Source of the DNA: Alphaproteobacteria bacterium
GTDB taxonomy: Bacteria; Pseudomonadota; Alphaproteobacteria; UBA7887
DNA: 64,000 bases
NCBI GenBank assembly: GCA_030739735.1
Contig: JASLYQ010000004.1
Span: forward strand, 62,001-126,000
Reading direction: 5' to 3'
Shown: positions 40,057 through 49,433 of the stretch, in pieces
Numbering within the stretch: the first letter of the stretch is position 1
Layout of the letters: each line of letters begins with the position of its first letter
The notes under the pieces: generated by a model
The model's input: only the letters and a program-made list of their open reading frames with translations
Told to the model about the DNA's origin: nothing
The model's database searches: none
Made by a program: the position numbers and the translations under genes

Positions 40057-41268
40057 ATGCGGCGTCGGCGATGGCCGTCTTCTGCACTCGCGGCAGTGAT
40101 GCTCGTCCTCACATTACTAGGCCTAGCCGGCCAAGCGCAAAATGCTCGAGGCGAGGATACGCCGGTCGCCAGCCTTCCTTCTGGATATTGGGATCGCCCG
40201 CTTGCCAAGCAGGGCGAGGCGCCGCAGGCGTGGATTGAGATCGAGCGCTCCCTTGCGCCGGGGGCCTGCGGTGAATGCCATATGCGCCAAGCTGACGAGT
40301 GGCGCACCTCGCTTCATGCTAAGGCATTTTCCCCCGGGCTGGTTGGCCAACTCCTCACCTTCGATGCCGCAGGTACGGCAAGATGCATGGACTGCCACGC
40401 GCCACTAGCTGAGCAGAAACAGGCCTTCGAGCAGGCCAGAGCCAAGGGCGTTGGCCACCTGACGGACGCCCAAGGACTGGCCGCCTCCGGCAACAGTTGC
40501 GCCGGCTGCCATGTGCGCCGACACCAGCGGTTTGGGCCGCCACAACGGGACACGGGGTTAACGGGACCGTCGAATGATGAAATGCCACACGGCGGTGTGA
40601 CACGAACCACTGATTTCGAAGAATCGTCTTTCTGTAGCACTTGCCATCAGTTCCCATTGTCCATGGCCGTCAACGGCAAACCGCTGGAAAATACTTTCGT
40701 CGAATGGCAGGCAAGCCCGCAAGCGGCCGCAGGCCAGACCTGCCAGACTTGCCACATGCCTAGCCGCCGTCACGAGTGGCGCGGCATTCACGATCCGGAA
40801 ATGGTGCGTGACGGTTTGACGGCAACCTTTGCCGCGGAGGTTGAAGCGGCGCGCTTTTCCATCGCCAATACCGGTGTCGGCCATGCCTTTCCCAGCTACG
40901 TGACGCCGAAGGTGATTTTGCAGGGCGTCGCGCTAGATGCGGCGGGACAGCCGGTTGGCAACACGGCAGCATCGTACGTCATTCAGAGAGTGGTGGCGTA
41001 TTCGGGTGGGCGGTGGATCGAGAGTTCTGACACCCGGTTGCTGCCCAATCAATCCGCGACCCTCTCCGTCCCGTGGAAGGGATACGACCGTGTGCGCTTC
41101 TGGCTGGAGGTCCATCCCGACGACTACTACGACCGGCGCATCTATGATTCTCTACTCGCCAGTTTCGATCAGGCCGGTCCGGCCACGACACTGATCGCCG
41201 AAGCAGATGCGTTAGCCGCCAAAAGCTCATTTCGGTTGTTTGAGATGGAGTTGACGCATCCGAGATAA
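40057..41268 (+). CDS. Secreted pentaheme cytochrome, c554 family-like
   Basis: 403 residues. The signal peptide (ALAAVMLVLTLLGLAGQA) is followed by five c-type heme sites: CGECH (71-75), CMDCH (110-114), CAGCH (148-152), CSTCH (193-197), CQTCH (229-233). The C-terminal 170 residues lack heme sites and look like a beta-rich domain (RFSIANTGVGHAFPSYVTP). The heme part resembles the cytochrome c554 group, electron acceptor of hydroxylamine oxidoreductase in nitrifiers, and related multiheme reductases. ATG 40057 has GGAAGGAA six bases upstream. It is divergent from the P460-like gene. Confidence 0.85.
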   Translation: MRRRRWPSSALAAVMLVLTLLGLAGQAQNARGEDTPVASLPSGYWDRPLAKQGEAPQAWIEIERSLAPGACGECHMRQADEWRTSLHAKAFSPGLVGQLLTFDAAGTARCMDCHAPLAEQKQAFEQARAKGVGHLTDAQGLAASGNSCAGCHVRRHQRFGPPQRDTGLTGPSNDEMPHGGVTRTTDFEESSFCSTCHQFPLSMAVNGKPLENTFVEWQASPQAAAGQTCQTCHMPSRRHEWRGIHDPEMVRDGLTATFAAEVEAARFSIANTGVGHAFPSYVTPKVILQGVALDAAGQPVGNTAASYVIQRVVAYSGGRWIESSDTRLLPNQSATLSVPWKGYDRVRFWLEVHPDDYYDRRIYDSLLASFDQAGPATTLIAEADALAAKSSFRLFEMELTHPR

Positions 41269-41413
41269 GGCAGATAACGCTGATCGATCTATTTCTGTAG
41301 GTCGTGGAGAACGCTGGATGAATGCCTGGAATCTCGTGAATACCACAAAATTAGCCTACTTTACAGGTAAGCAACTGCCCTGGGGGCAACTCATGTTCTC
41401 GTCGCCTGCGCGC

Positions 41414-43030
41414 CTACATCCTCGCCACGCCGAAGCTGCTGGGTCTCAGCGTCCTGACATCAGCCTCGGCGCAGGTAGCCAACAAGAACCCCAGTAGCCG
41501 GCGGCTGTCGCGGGGGTCGATGATGCCGTCGTCCCAGACGTGAGCGGTAGCGTATAGCGCGGTAGATTCGCGGTCGAACTGGGCGACGATGGCCTGCTCT
41601 CGCTTTGCCAAGGTCTTTGAATCCAGCGCCTTACCCTCGCGCCGCGCGCGGTCTTCGGCGATGATGGTCATGACGCCCGCAGCCTGTTCGCCACCCATTA
41701 CGGCGATGCGGCTGTTGGGCCAGGCGAAGAGAAAGCGCGGGTCGTAGGAGCGACCGCACATACCGTAATTGCCGGCTCCGAACGAGGCGCCAATGATCAG
41801 CGTGAGCTGCGGCACAGTGGCGTTAGCCACCGCCTGGATCATCTTCGAGCCGTGCTTGACGATACCGCGCGCCTCGGCCTCGGCACCAACCATGTAGCCG
41901 GTAGTGTTCTGCAGATAGACGATTGGCGTAGCCGATTGGCAGCACAACTGGATGAACTGCGCCGCCTTGGTGGCGCCGTCAGTATCGATGGGTCCGTTAT
42001 TGGCAATCAGGCCGACCCCATGGCCTTCGATCGCAGCGTGACCGCAAAGTGTGACAGCGCCGTAGTCGGGCTTGAAGTCCAGAAAATTGGAGCTATCAAC
42101 CAGCCGCGCGATGACCTCGCGTGCGTCATAGGGCTGCCGGTAGTCGGTCGGCACCAGGCCGAGTAACTCTTCCGCGTCGTATAGCGGCGCGGGAGCCACT
42201 GCGCGCGGCACTAACGGCTCCCAGCGCCGGGCCAGCATGGCGAGGATGTCACGGCCTATGCGGATGCCGTCAGCGTCGTCCTCGGCCAGATATTCGCCGG
42301 TGCCACTGACCGCCGCATGCATCTCCGCCCCGCCCAGCGTCTCGTCGTCGGCGACCTCACCCGTCGCTGCCTTGAGCAGCGGCGGACCAGCAAGAAAGAT
42401 CTTTGAGTGCCCACGCACCAGCACCACGTAATCGGAAAGCCCTGGCAAATAGGCACCACCCGCAGTCGACGAGCCGTGCACTACGGTGACCTGGGGAATG
42501 CCCGCCGCCGATAGCCGCGCCTGGTTGGCGAAGGTGCGCCCACCACGCACGAAAAGGCGCGACTGGTAGAGCAGGTCGGCACCGGCACTCTCGGCAAGGG
42601 TTACCAGCGGCAACTTGTTGCGGATCGCTATCTCCTGAGCCCGCAGCGCCTTGTCTAGGCCGTATGGCGTCATGGCGCCACCCTTGATGGCGCTATCGTG
42701 GGCAATGACGAGGACGCGCAGGTCCGACACGAAGCCGATGCCGATGACCAACCCGCCACCGGCCGCAGTGGCGTCGCCGTCGTCGTCGTCGAGACCGAGC
42801 CCGGCCAGCGACGAGAGCTCGACGAAAGGCCGGCCGCGATCGAGCAGCATGGAGACACGGTCGCGCGGCATCATCTTGCCTCGCTTTTCGAAACGAACCC
42901 GGCCGCGCTCAGAATACGCCCGCACCTTTGCTTCCGCCGAGCGAAACTCAGTGATCAGTGCCAGCATGCGCTCGCGGTTTGCGACGTAGTCTTCCGCCTT
43001 GGTATCAATATGGCTTTGCAGAATGCCCAT
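41414..43030 (-). CDS. Acyl-CoA carboxylase carboxyltransferase (beta) subunit
   Basis: 538 residues with the two crotonase-like halves of biotin-dependent carboxyltransferases. The sequence has GSSTAGGAYLPGLSDYVV, QNTTGYMVGAEAEARGIVKHGSKM and GASFGAGNYGMCGRSYDPRFLFAWPNSRI split over the C-half. It is closest in pattern to methylcrotonoyl-CoA and geranyl-CoA carboxylase beta subunits. No biotin carboxylase/carrier subunit is nearby, so it must pair with one elsewhere. ATG 43030 has GGAGG at six bases; an upstream extension of 45 codons lacks support. The family is sure, the substrate is not. Confidence 0.88.
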   Translation of the reverse strand: MGILQSHIDTKAEDYVANRERMLALITEFRSAEAKVRAYSERGRVRFEKRGKMMPRDRVSMLLDRGRPFVELSSLAGLGLDDDDGDATAAGGGLVIGIGFVSDLRVLVIAHDSAIKGGAMTPYGLDKALRAQEIAIRNKLPLVTLAESAGADLLYQSRLFVRGGRTFANQARLSAAGIPQVTVVHGSSTAGGAYLPGLSDYVVLVRGHSKIFLAGPPLLKAATGEVADDETLGGAEMHAAVSGTGEYLAEDDADGIRIGRDILAMLARRWEPLVPRAVAPAPLYDAEELLGLVPTDYRQPYDAREVIARLVDSSNFLDFKPDYGAVTLCGHAAIEGHGVGLIANNGPIDTDGATKAAQFIQLCCQSATPIVYLQNTTGYMVGAEAEARGIVKHGSKMIQAVANATVPQLTLIIGASFGAGNYGMCGRSYDPRFLFAWPNSRIAVMGGEQAAGVMTIIAEDRARREGKALDSKTLAKREQAIVAQFDRESTALYATAHVWDDGIIDPRDSRRLLGFLLATCAEADVRTLRPSSFGVARM

Positions 43031-43331
43031 CTCACGCCTCCGGATCCCGAGGGGCGCCATAATAGCGGCAGATTGGTCCGGGTGGGACTCGCACCTAAAT
43101 GGCAATTGACGCTCGGCCTCGTGCATACGCGCTACATGCAATTTAAAACTCGGCTGACTTGTCACGAGAGATAGTGAACGCTGCGGCCATAGGGGCTGAT
43201 TAGGGTACGTCTCTCACGCCGCAAATATAGCTCAGCATGGCTCGCAACTCCGAGGGAGTAAAGATGTCGATCCCTGGGGAATATCACCTTAAAATACATT
43301 ATCGACACCATCGCAGATATGGGAGGACAGC
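43031..43331. other. Intergenic gap, nothing recognised
   Basis: Divergent region between the carboxyltransferase and the VOC gene. Frames here show no family pattern. A GGGAGGA ribosome site for the VOC gene marks the right end. Promoters for both genes must lie here but no clear pair was found. Confidence 0.35.
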
Positions 43332-43787
43332 ATGGCCAGCTTCGCGATTCTCGCGACCAACCACACCAGTTTTACGGTTTCGGACCTCGATCGGTCGGTG
43401 GCGTTTTTCACCGAGGCACTCGGCTTTAGTCTGGTCCATCGCGGCGGCCGTGACCCGGCATTAATCGAGAAGGTAGTCGGTGTGCCAGGCGCCGATATCG
43501 AGGCCGCCTACATTCAGGGCCCCGGTCACCGGCTCGAGCTGATCCAGTACAAGGGCCCGGCGGACCGCAAGCGGGTCGAGAGCCGCCCCTGCGATACGGG
43601 CTTCGCCCATGTTGCCTATGACGTGGATGACATCGATGCCGCGCTTGCCGCCGCCGCACCCTTCGGCTTCAAGCCCCTGAACCAGCCCCAGGACCTCCAC
43701 CACGGCCCCAATGCTGGTGGCCGCGTCGTCTATACACGCGATGATGACGGGGTGACGGTGGAATATATTCAACCGTCGAAACGCTAG
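43332..43787 (+). CDS. VOC/glyoxalase family protein
   Basis: 151 residues, one VOC domain. The first module has NHTSFTVSDLDRSVAFFTEA (possible metal His at about 12) and the second FAHVAYDVDDIDAALAAAA and DDDGVTVEYIQPS with the terminal Glu. The size and pattern match lactoylglutathione lyase or methylmalonyl-CoA epimerase-like members; the substrate is unknown. A GGGAGGA ribosome site precedes the ATG. It lies close to the carboxyltransferase gene, so an acyl-CoA epimerase role is possible but unproven. Confidence 0.75.
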   Translation: MASFAILATNHTSFTVSDLDRSVAFFTEALGFSLVHRGGRDPALIEKVVGVPGADIEAAYIQGPGHRLELIQYKGPADRKRVESRPCDTGFAHVAYDVDDIDAALAAAAPFGFKPLNQPQDLHHGPNAGGRVVYTRDDDGVTVEYIQPSKR

Positions 43788-43991
43788 TACCGTGTCCAGT
43801 TAGAGCATCCCGTTCCTGAACCGTTAATCCTGGCCGGGAGACGCAGGGATGAAGTTGTAGCCAATGCGCCAGCGCGTGGCGCAGACACACTTTAACGGGC
43901 TTGCGGCCGGAGGGTCAGGGGTCAGCCGTTGACGATCAGGTGCTCGCCGGAGCGCGGCCGTTGCTGAACCTCGACGACGAAACGTGGGTGT

Positions 43992-44795
43992 CTAACCCCT
44001 CCCCGAGGCATAGCTGCGAGCCAAACCGACGCCCGGGTCCATATGAGCGCCGTATGGCGGGATGGGATAGCGCAGGCCGTTCTTGGCGATGCCCTCCAGG
44101 CCCTCGATGCCGCGACCGAATTCGTCGGGCGGCATAGCGAGCAGCATCTCGTCATCGGCGACGCCGCCGTAGCGGCGCTCGGCATAGCAAGGAATCGAGA
44201 TAGAGGTTTCGCCCGTCGCCAGCGCCCTGCCCCAGGCATCGGAACAGGCGCTTTCGCCAGTAATCGACATGTCGTAGCGCTTGTAACGCTTCCACTGCAG
44301 GCCGTTAACGAACAGGATTGTCTGGGCCGGGTTGGCGTAGAACAGAACGATGTCCGGCGGATTGAGACGGGCACCGCGAAGCGGGGACGCGCAGACACCG
44401 TGATAACGCCCGGGCTCAACGCGCGTCATGCCATCCTGATGACCACGCGCCGCCTCGCGGTTCTCGAACCACACGCCGTCCATCTGTTCACCAGACAAGT
44501 AGCTCTCGCTCGGAGCATTCAAACCGAAGACGCCACCACAATTGCTATCGGGGCGAACATTGTCGTGCACGATACCCAACGTGAAGCCGGCAATGCGAGC
44601 CTGGGTGACAAGCTGACAGCCGGTAAAGTTATAGCCTTCGGTTGGCGTGCGGATGCCGCGCACCTGCATCATCTCGTCGATGTTTTCAAACAGCTTGATA
44701 CCGATTGGCAAAGTGCGAATAGCGAGCAGACCGTTCAGCTTTTCGGCCAAAATTTTGAGAGTCTCGGCCGAGATGTCATGGGCAGTATCGGACAT
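43992..44795 (-). CDS. DUF169 family protein
   Basis: 267 residues. The DUF169 pattern is seen in PIGIKLFENIDEM, FTGCQLVTQARIAGFTLG, a Cys/Gly stretch DNCGG-like (RPDSNCGGVFGLN), IVLFYANPAQTILFVNGLQW and AWGRALATGETSISIPCYAERR. The function is unknown; several conserved cysteines suggest a cofactor or thiol role. The final residues may be altered: a different frame continues downstream for about 23 codons to a stop at 43922. It converges with the VOC gene. Confidence 0.78.
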   Translation of the reverse strand: MSDTAHDISAETLKILAEKLNGLLAIRTLPIGIKLFENIDEMMQVRGIRTPTEGYNFTGCQLVTQARIAGFTLGIVHDNVRPDSNCGGVFGLNAPSESYLSGEQMDGVWFENREAARGHQDGMTRVEPGRYHGVCASPLRGARLNPPDIVLFYANPAQTILFVNGLQWKRYKRYDMSITGESACSDAWGRALATGETSISIPCYAERRYGGVADDEMLLAMPPDEFGRGIEGLEGIAKNGLRYPIPPYGAHMDPGVGLARSYASGRG

Positions 44796-44883
44796 GTGAC
44801 TTAGGGCTCCGTGTGGGATTCCAACTGGTTAATACGCTTGGTTACTTGATTTATCTGGCGCCGCAAGAGGTGAATTTTCTTGT

Positions 44884-45054
44884 TCAGGCGACGAGACCAA
44901 AGGTCTTGACGACATCGCACTCGCTGTCCTCGCCGGGCTGACTTTTGACCCGAAGCTCGTCTTTCGCATTGGCATCTGCAAACTACGCCACGGCCGCGGA
45001 CGCAATGAGTAGACTTACCACAAGCACGGCGCAGATCTCTTCGGTTTCCCTCAT
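44884..45054 (-). pseudogene. Small secreted protein with an internal TAG
   Basis: A 57-codon frame from ATG 45054 to TGA 44884-44886. Residues 1-23 form a signal peptide (CAVLVVSLLIASAAVA). Codon 24 is TAG, and the same frame then runs on as FADANAKDELRVKSQPGEDS and CDVVKTFGLVA. The clean frame after the stop suggests one recent nonsense mutation. The family is not recognised; no stop-readthrough signal was found. The rest of 44796-45123 holds nothing else. Confidence 0.5.
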
Positions 45055-45123
45055 GATTGCCTATCTATCTATTGAGCCATTCCCCATGGCTCACGAGAGG
45101 GCAATCGGCATTGTACGCCAACA

Positions 45124-47133
45124 TCACGGAAGTAGGGTCCGCAGTTCCTCGATGATGCGATCCTGCGACGGTATCACCGCGCGCTCGAGTTCATCGTTAT
45201 AGGGCATGGGTGTGTCCAGCGCGCCGATACGGGCGATAGGCGCATCAAGATCATCGAAACCTTTTTCTGCCACCATGGCCGCCACCTCGGCGCCGAAGCC
45301 GCCCGAGCGCCAGGCCTCATGTACGATGAGCAGGCGGTTGGTTTTGGCGACCGAGGCGAGGATGGTCTCCTCGTCGAGGGGCTTGAGAGTGCGCGGATCG
45401 ACAATCTCAATCTCGATGCCTTCACGGGCCAGCATCTCCGCCGCCGCAAGGGCGCGCGGCACCATCGAACTGGTGGCTACAACAGTAGCGTCAGTGCCTT
45501 TGCGCTTGATATCGGCCTTGCCGAGCGGAATGGCGTAGGGCTGCTCGGGCACGGGGCCGGAGGCGCCCAGATAGAGCAGCTTGGATTCGAGAAAGATCAC
45601 CGGATTATCGTCGCGGATCGCCGACATCAGTAGACCCTTGGCGTCATAGGGCGTCGACGGCGCCACCACGACCAGACCTGGCACATGGGTAAACCAGGCC
45701 TCCAGGCTCTGGCTGTGCTGCGCAGCAAGCCGGATACCACCTCCTTGGGGGCCACGCACCACTAGTGGCACAGTGGGCTTGCCCCCAAGCATGAAGCGAA
45801 ACTTGGCGGCCTGGTTGACCAGCATGTCCATGGTCAGGGCAACGAAATCGAAGATCTGGATCTCGACGATGGGACGCATACCAGCGATGGCGGCGCCGAC
45901 GCCGCAGCCGACGAAGCTCGCCTCCGAGATCGGCGTATCGCGCACGCGGTCGGCACCGAAACGCTCGTACAGCCCCTTGCTGACAGTGAAAATACCGCCG
46001 GTCTCGCCCACATCCTCGCCCATCAGAAAGACACTTTCGTCGCGCTCCATCTCTTGTGTCAGCGCCTCGTTCAAGGCCTCGGGAAAGGACAACTCGCGGC
46101 TACCCTCTGGCCCCGGCTCGACGACATTGGCGTGGGGCGCGTAGACCGCTGCCTGCATGACCTCGACGACTGGCTCGGGACCGGCCTTGCCGTAGCTCTC
46201 AGCACCGGCCAGCTCTTCGGCAAGGGTGTCGTTGATCTCCTTCATGCGCTTCTTAGTGATCACACTGTTCGACGTGATGGCGTCCTCGAGACGCGCCAGG
46301 GGATCGCGATTGGTCGTCCAATCCTCGCGCTCGGCCTCGGGGCGCGGGTCACGAATATTGACGCGCATGGAATGTTGGCCCCAGCGATAGGTCATCGCCT
46401 CGATCAGCGTCGGACCCTCCCCGGCACGGGCACGCTCGATCGCCTCGGCTGCGACCAGATGCACCTCGGCGACATCGTTACCGTCTATCGTGACCCCGGG
46501 GATACTGTAGCCTGCGGCACGCGTAGCCACCTGCTCCACCGACGTGGTGTTGCGATAGGATGTGCTCAGCGCGTATTGATTGTTCTCGCAAATAAAGATG
46601 ACCGGCAGCTTCCACACCGAGGCGAGATTTAGGGATTCGTGGAAAGTGCCCTGATTGTTGGCACCGTCGCCGAAAAAAGCGATGGAAACCTGGCCTTTTC
46701 CTCGCAGCTTGGCAGCAAGGCCAGCTCCCACCGCAAGCGGCATGGAGGCGCCGACGATACCGTTCGCGCCGAGGATGCCAAGATCGAGGTCCGCAATGTG
46801 CATGGAGCCGCCAAGGCCGCGGCAATAGCCGGTATCGCGGCCCATCAGCTCGGCCATCATGCGGTCGAGGTTGGCGCCCTTTGCGATACAATGGCCGTGG
46901 CCGCGATGGTTGCTGGCCAGATAGTCGTCGTCGCGCAACGCCGCGCAGACACCGGCTGCCACCGCTTCCTCGCCGACATAGCTGTGCGCAGTGCCCTTGA
47001 CCACGCCCTCGTCGAACAGTTCCTGCGCACGCTGGTCGAAAGTGCGGATACGGCGCATGGTAGTGTAAAGCGTTTCAACCAGCTTGCGCGGAAGCTGCTT
47101 ATTGCCAAGATCAATCGGTTGCATCGTCGTCAT
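45124..47133 (-). CDS. 2-oxoacid dehydrogenase E1, fused alpha and beta subunits
   Basis: 669 residues. Residues 1-330 are an E1 alpha: [20 protein letters not shown] and the TPP/Mg motif [20 protein letters not shown] ending in CENNQ. Residues 345-669 are an E1 beta: [27 protein letters not shown], then [16 protein letters not shown] and [13 protein letters not shown]. Relatives act on pyruvate, branched-chain 2-oxoacids or acetoin. No E2 or E3 gene is next to it, so partners must be elsewhere. Linker about 330-345 ([16 protein letters not shown]). Confidence 0.88.
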   Translation of the reverse strand: MTTMQPIDLGNKQLPRKLVETLYTTMRRIRTFDQRAQELFDEGVVKGTAHSYVGEEAVAAGVCAALRDDDYLASNHRGHGHCIAKGANLDRMMAELMGRDTGYCRGLGGSMHIADLDLGILGANGIVGASMPLAVGAGLAAKLRGKGQVSIAFFGDGANNQGTFHESLNLASVWKLPVIFICENNQYALSTSYRNTTSVEQVATRAAGYSIPGVTIDGNDVAEVHLVAAEAIERARAGEGPTLIEAMTYRWGQHSMRVNIRDPRPEAEREDWTTNRDPLARLEDAITSNSVITKKRMKEINDTLAEELAGAESYGKAGPEPVVEVMQAAVYAPHANVVEPGPEGSRELSFPEALNEALTQEMERDESVFLMGEDVGETGGIFTVSKGLYERFGADRVRDTPISEASFVGCGVGAAIAGMRPIVEIQIFDFVALTMDMLVNQAAKFRFMLGGKPTVPLVVRGPQGGGIRLAAQHSQSLEAWFTHVPGLVVVAPSTPYDAKGLLMSAIRDDNPVIFLESKLLYLGASGPVPEQPYAIPLGKADIKRKGTDATVVATSSMVPRALAAAEMLAREGIEIEIVDPRTLKPLDEETILASVAKTNRLLIVHEAWRSGGFGAEVAAMVAEKGFDDLDAPIARIGALDTPMPYNDELERAVIPSQDRIIEELRTLLP

Positions 47134-47163
47134 GGCGCAGTTCTAATCCTCCCGGGTCTCGCG

Positions 47164-47430
47164 TTATGGCAGACGCTTGAATTTCAGGACATCTTTGCTA
47201 TTAAACAGACGTGCATCATCGGATCAGCCAAGATAGGTTGCCACAGCACCGCCATCGTTATGAATAGTCACCTCGTCCTTGCCGGCAAAGCTCTAGCGTA
47301 CGGCTCCGGCCTTCTCCGCCACGACCATGGCATCGTCGATGCCCTCCGTGTCGGAGCCCAGAGGAAGCTTACGACAGTTGCTGCGCAGGTACCAGTAACT
47401 GCAAACTAGACAGAAGAGCTGATCAAGAAG
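47164..47430 (-). pseudogene. Decayed coding stretch, family unknown
   Basis: One reverse frame reads protein-like over about 85 codons but is cut by TAG and TGA: SYWYLRSNCRKLPLGSDTEG, IDDAMVVAEKAGAVR, stop, SFAGKDEVTIHNDGGAVATY, LG, stop, SDDARLFNSKDVLKFKRLP, then TAA at 47164-47166. There is no clear start at the upstream end. It lies just upstream of the fused E1 gene. I do not recognise the family, and it could be chance in one frame. Confidence 0.35.
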
Positions 47431-47610
47431 AGGCTTGCCATAGCATTCCTCTCAGTCTTGACGTTCAGCGCGGCGCCGGTTTCTGCCGAAGACATCCTTG
47501 CCCCCTCGGACGACTATGTGGTCATCGCCATTCGCGGCGACGGCGCCTATACCTTCGCTAATGTGGAGATCACCGAAAACTTTCAGGACGGCTTAGGTTT
47601 CCTCGACTAA
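47419..47610 (+). pseudogene. Small secreted protein reading frame lacking a start codon
   Basis: A 63-codon forward frame begins KKRLAIAFLSVLTFSAAPVS, a textbook signal peptide with cleavage after SA, then EDILAPSDDYVVIAIRGDG and AYTFANVEITENFQDGLGF, with a stop at 47608-47610. Only CTG/ATC stand where the start should be, right after a TAG, so the start codon seems lost. It overlaps the end of the ABC ATPase gene by 18 bases in the opposite direction. The function is unknown. Confidence 0.4.
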
Positions 47611-48648
47611 CAGCCGCATGTCGGCAGCGTCCCAGCAAAGCCAAACAGTCTCGCCGATGGCGGGAGCTGTCGCCGCCGTCATCACCACGGGCCCAGCTGC
47701 GGTATTGAGCGTGACCCGGGTGTGATCTCCGCGGTAATTGGTTTCGCGGACCTGGCCCTGCAATCGGGGGCCAGAGGCCGGCGCCGCATCAGCGAGAAGC
47801 AGCTTTTCCGGCCGCAGCACCAAGGTTATCCTACCAGAGGCGTCGCCCGCATGCGGTACGGCAAGACACCCGAGCCCAGCGACCTCGATCATGACGGCAT
47901 CGCCCTCGCGCCCAACGATTTGCCCTTCAAACATATTAGTGGTGCCGAGAAAGGCCGCGACGAAGCGACTTGCCGGCCTCTCGTAAAGCTCGCGCGGTGG
48001 GGCGACCTGGCATATGCGTCCGTGATCCATGACCGCCACACGGTCGGCCATCGACAAAGCTTCGTCCTGGTCGTGGGTAACCAGCACAAAGGCGATACCA
48101 AGCGTCTTTTGGAGACGCACCAACTCCTGCCCCATCTCGTCGCGCAGCTTTGCGTCAAGCGCTGACAGGGGCTCGTCCAGCAACAGCACTTTTGGCCGCT
48201 TGACCAGGGCGCGAGCCAAGGCGACGCGCTGGCGCTGCCCGCCCGACAGCGTGTCTGGGCGGCGGTATTCCAGGCCGCCAAGGCGCACCAGCGACAGGGC
48301 CTCAGCGACCCGTGCCGCAACCTCGTTTCGCGCCATGCCGAGGACGCGCAAGCCATATGAGACGTTATCGGCGACGCTCATATATGGAAACAGCGCATAG
48401 CTTTGAAAAACCATGTTGATGGGCCGCTCATTGACAGCAACGCCCACCATTTCTGCACCCCCAACGAGAATGCTGCCGGAATCCGGCTCTTCCAGCCCAG
48501 CGATTAGCCGTAGCAACGTGGTCTTGCCGCAAGCTGATGGCCCGAGCAGCGCGAACAGCTCTCCTTCTGCCACCGTCAAGTTGACATCAACAGCAGCTCT
48601 GGTATTGCCAAAGCGCTTCGAGACATGACGCACCGTTAGCGAACTCAT
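47593..48648 (-). CDS. ABC transporter ATP-binding protein, polyamine type (PotA-like)
   Basis: 351 residues. The Walker A is GPSACGKTTLLRL (Ala in place of the usual second Gly), Q-loop FQSYALFPYM, signature LSGGQRQRVALARAL, Walker B VLLLDEPLSALD, H-loop VLVTHDQDEA. The C-terminal TOBE domain (about 280-351) is typical of spermidine/putrescine importers. ATG 48648 overlaps the upstream permease stop as ATGA. It is the last gene of a four-gene importer run: binding protein, two permeases, ATPase. Confidence 0.9.
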   Translation of the reverse strand: MSSLTVRHVSKRFGNTRAAVDVNLTVAEGELFALLGPSACGKTTLLRLIAGLEEPDSGSILVGGAEMVGVAVNERPINMVFQSYALFPYMSVADNVSYGLRVLGMARNEVAARVAEALSLVRLGGLEYRRPDTLSGGQRQRVALARALVKRPKVLLLDEPLSALDAKLRDEMGQELVRLQKTLGIAFVLVTHDQDEALSMADRVAVMDHGRICQVAPPRELYERPASRFVAAFLGTTNMFEGQIVGREGDAVMIEVAGLGCLAVPHAGDASGRITLVLRPEKLLLADAAPASGPRLQGQVRETNYRGDHTRVTLNTAAGPVVMTAATAPAIGETVWLCWDAADMRLLVEET

Positions 48649-49433
48649 CGACGCCACCGGGTTTGTATTGCCACAGCACCGAGGACCAACATTACCGTCA
48701 GGGCCATCAATACCGTTGAGGCGGCATTAATCTCTGGCGTGACGCTGAATCGCGCCATGGAGTAGATCTTGAGCGGCAAGGTCGTCGCACCCGGACCAGA
48801 TGTAAAGAAGGTGATGACAAAATCGTCCAGAGATAGGGTTGCAACCAGCAGCGCCGAAGCAACGATGCCCACCATCAAGTGCGGCAGGGTGACATGGCGA
48901 AAGCTCTGCCAGCGGCTGGCGCCTAGGTCGTGGGCGGCCTCCTCGAGCGCCGGGTCGAAGCTCGCCATACGAGCGCGGATGACCACGGCGACGAAGGGGA
49001 TAGAAAAGGCTATGTGACTTAGGATCACCGTCGTCAGGCCAAGCGGCAGACGGATAGCGGCAAAAAAAACCATTAGAGCGACGCCAAAACAAACCTCTGG
49101 CACGACAATAGGTAGATGAACCCAACTCTCGAAGACACCTTTCCCGCGAAATCGATAGCGCTGCAATGACAGACCTAGCATAGTACCGATAACGGTCGCC
49201 ACGACGGTTGTCCAACCCGCAATCAGAAGACTGTTAGAAAGAGCCTGATGCAGGGATTCGTTAGCCAGAGCCTTTTCGTAATAAGCAAGGGTAAACCCAC
49301 GCCAAGTAACATTACGCTTGCTGTCGTTGAAGCTGAAGACGATTAGCGACAAGATTGGGAAATAAAGGAAAATGAAACCGGCGACCAGCATCAGCCTCAC
49401 CCAGCCGCGGCGGCCATAGTCGACGGCGCTCAT
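48645..49433 (-). CDS. ABC permease, PotC-like
   Basis: 262 residues, six hydrophobic segments. The EAA loop (ATPase contact) reads EEAAHDLGASRWQSFRHVTLP. The second permease of the polyamine-type importer, it overlaps both neighbours by four bases. It starts MSAVDYGRRGWVRLMLVAGF. Confidence 0.9.
   Translation of the reverse strand: MSAVDYGRRGWVRLMLVAGFIFLYFPILSLIVFSFNDSKRNVTWRGFTLAYYEKALANESLHQALSNSLLIAGWTTVVATVIGTMLGLSLQRYRFRGKGVFESWVHLPIVVPEVCFGVALMVFFAAIRLPLGLTTVILSHIAFSIPFVAVVIRARMASFDPALEEAAHDLGASRWQSFRHVTLPHLMVGIVASALLVATLSLDDFVITFFTSGPGATTLPLKIYSMARFSVTPEINAASTVLMALTVMLVLGAVAIQTRWRR

Noticed and set aside
43922-44419. 165-codon reverse frame overlapping the DUF169 gene
   Set aside because: Mostly a shadow of DUF169 in another frame; only its last 23 codons look protein-like, which is too little to call.
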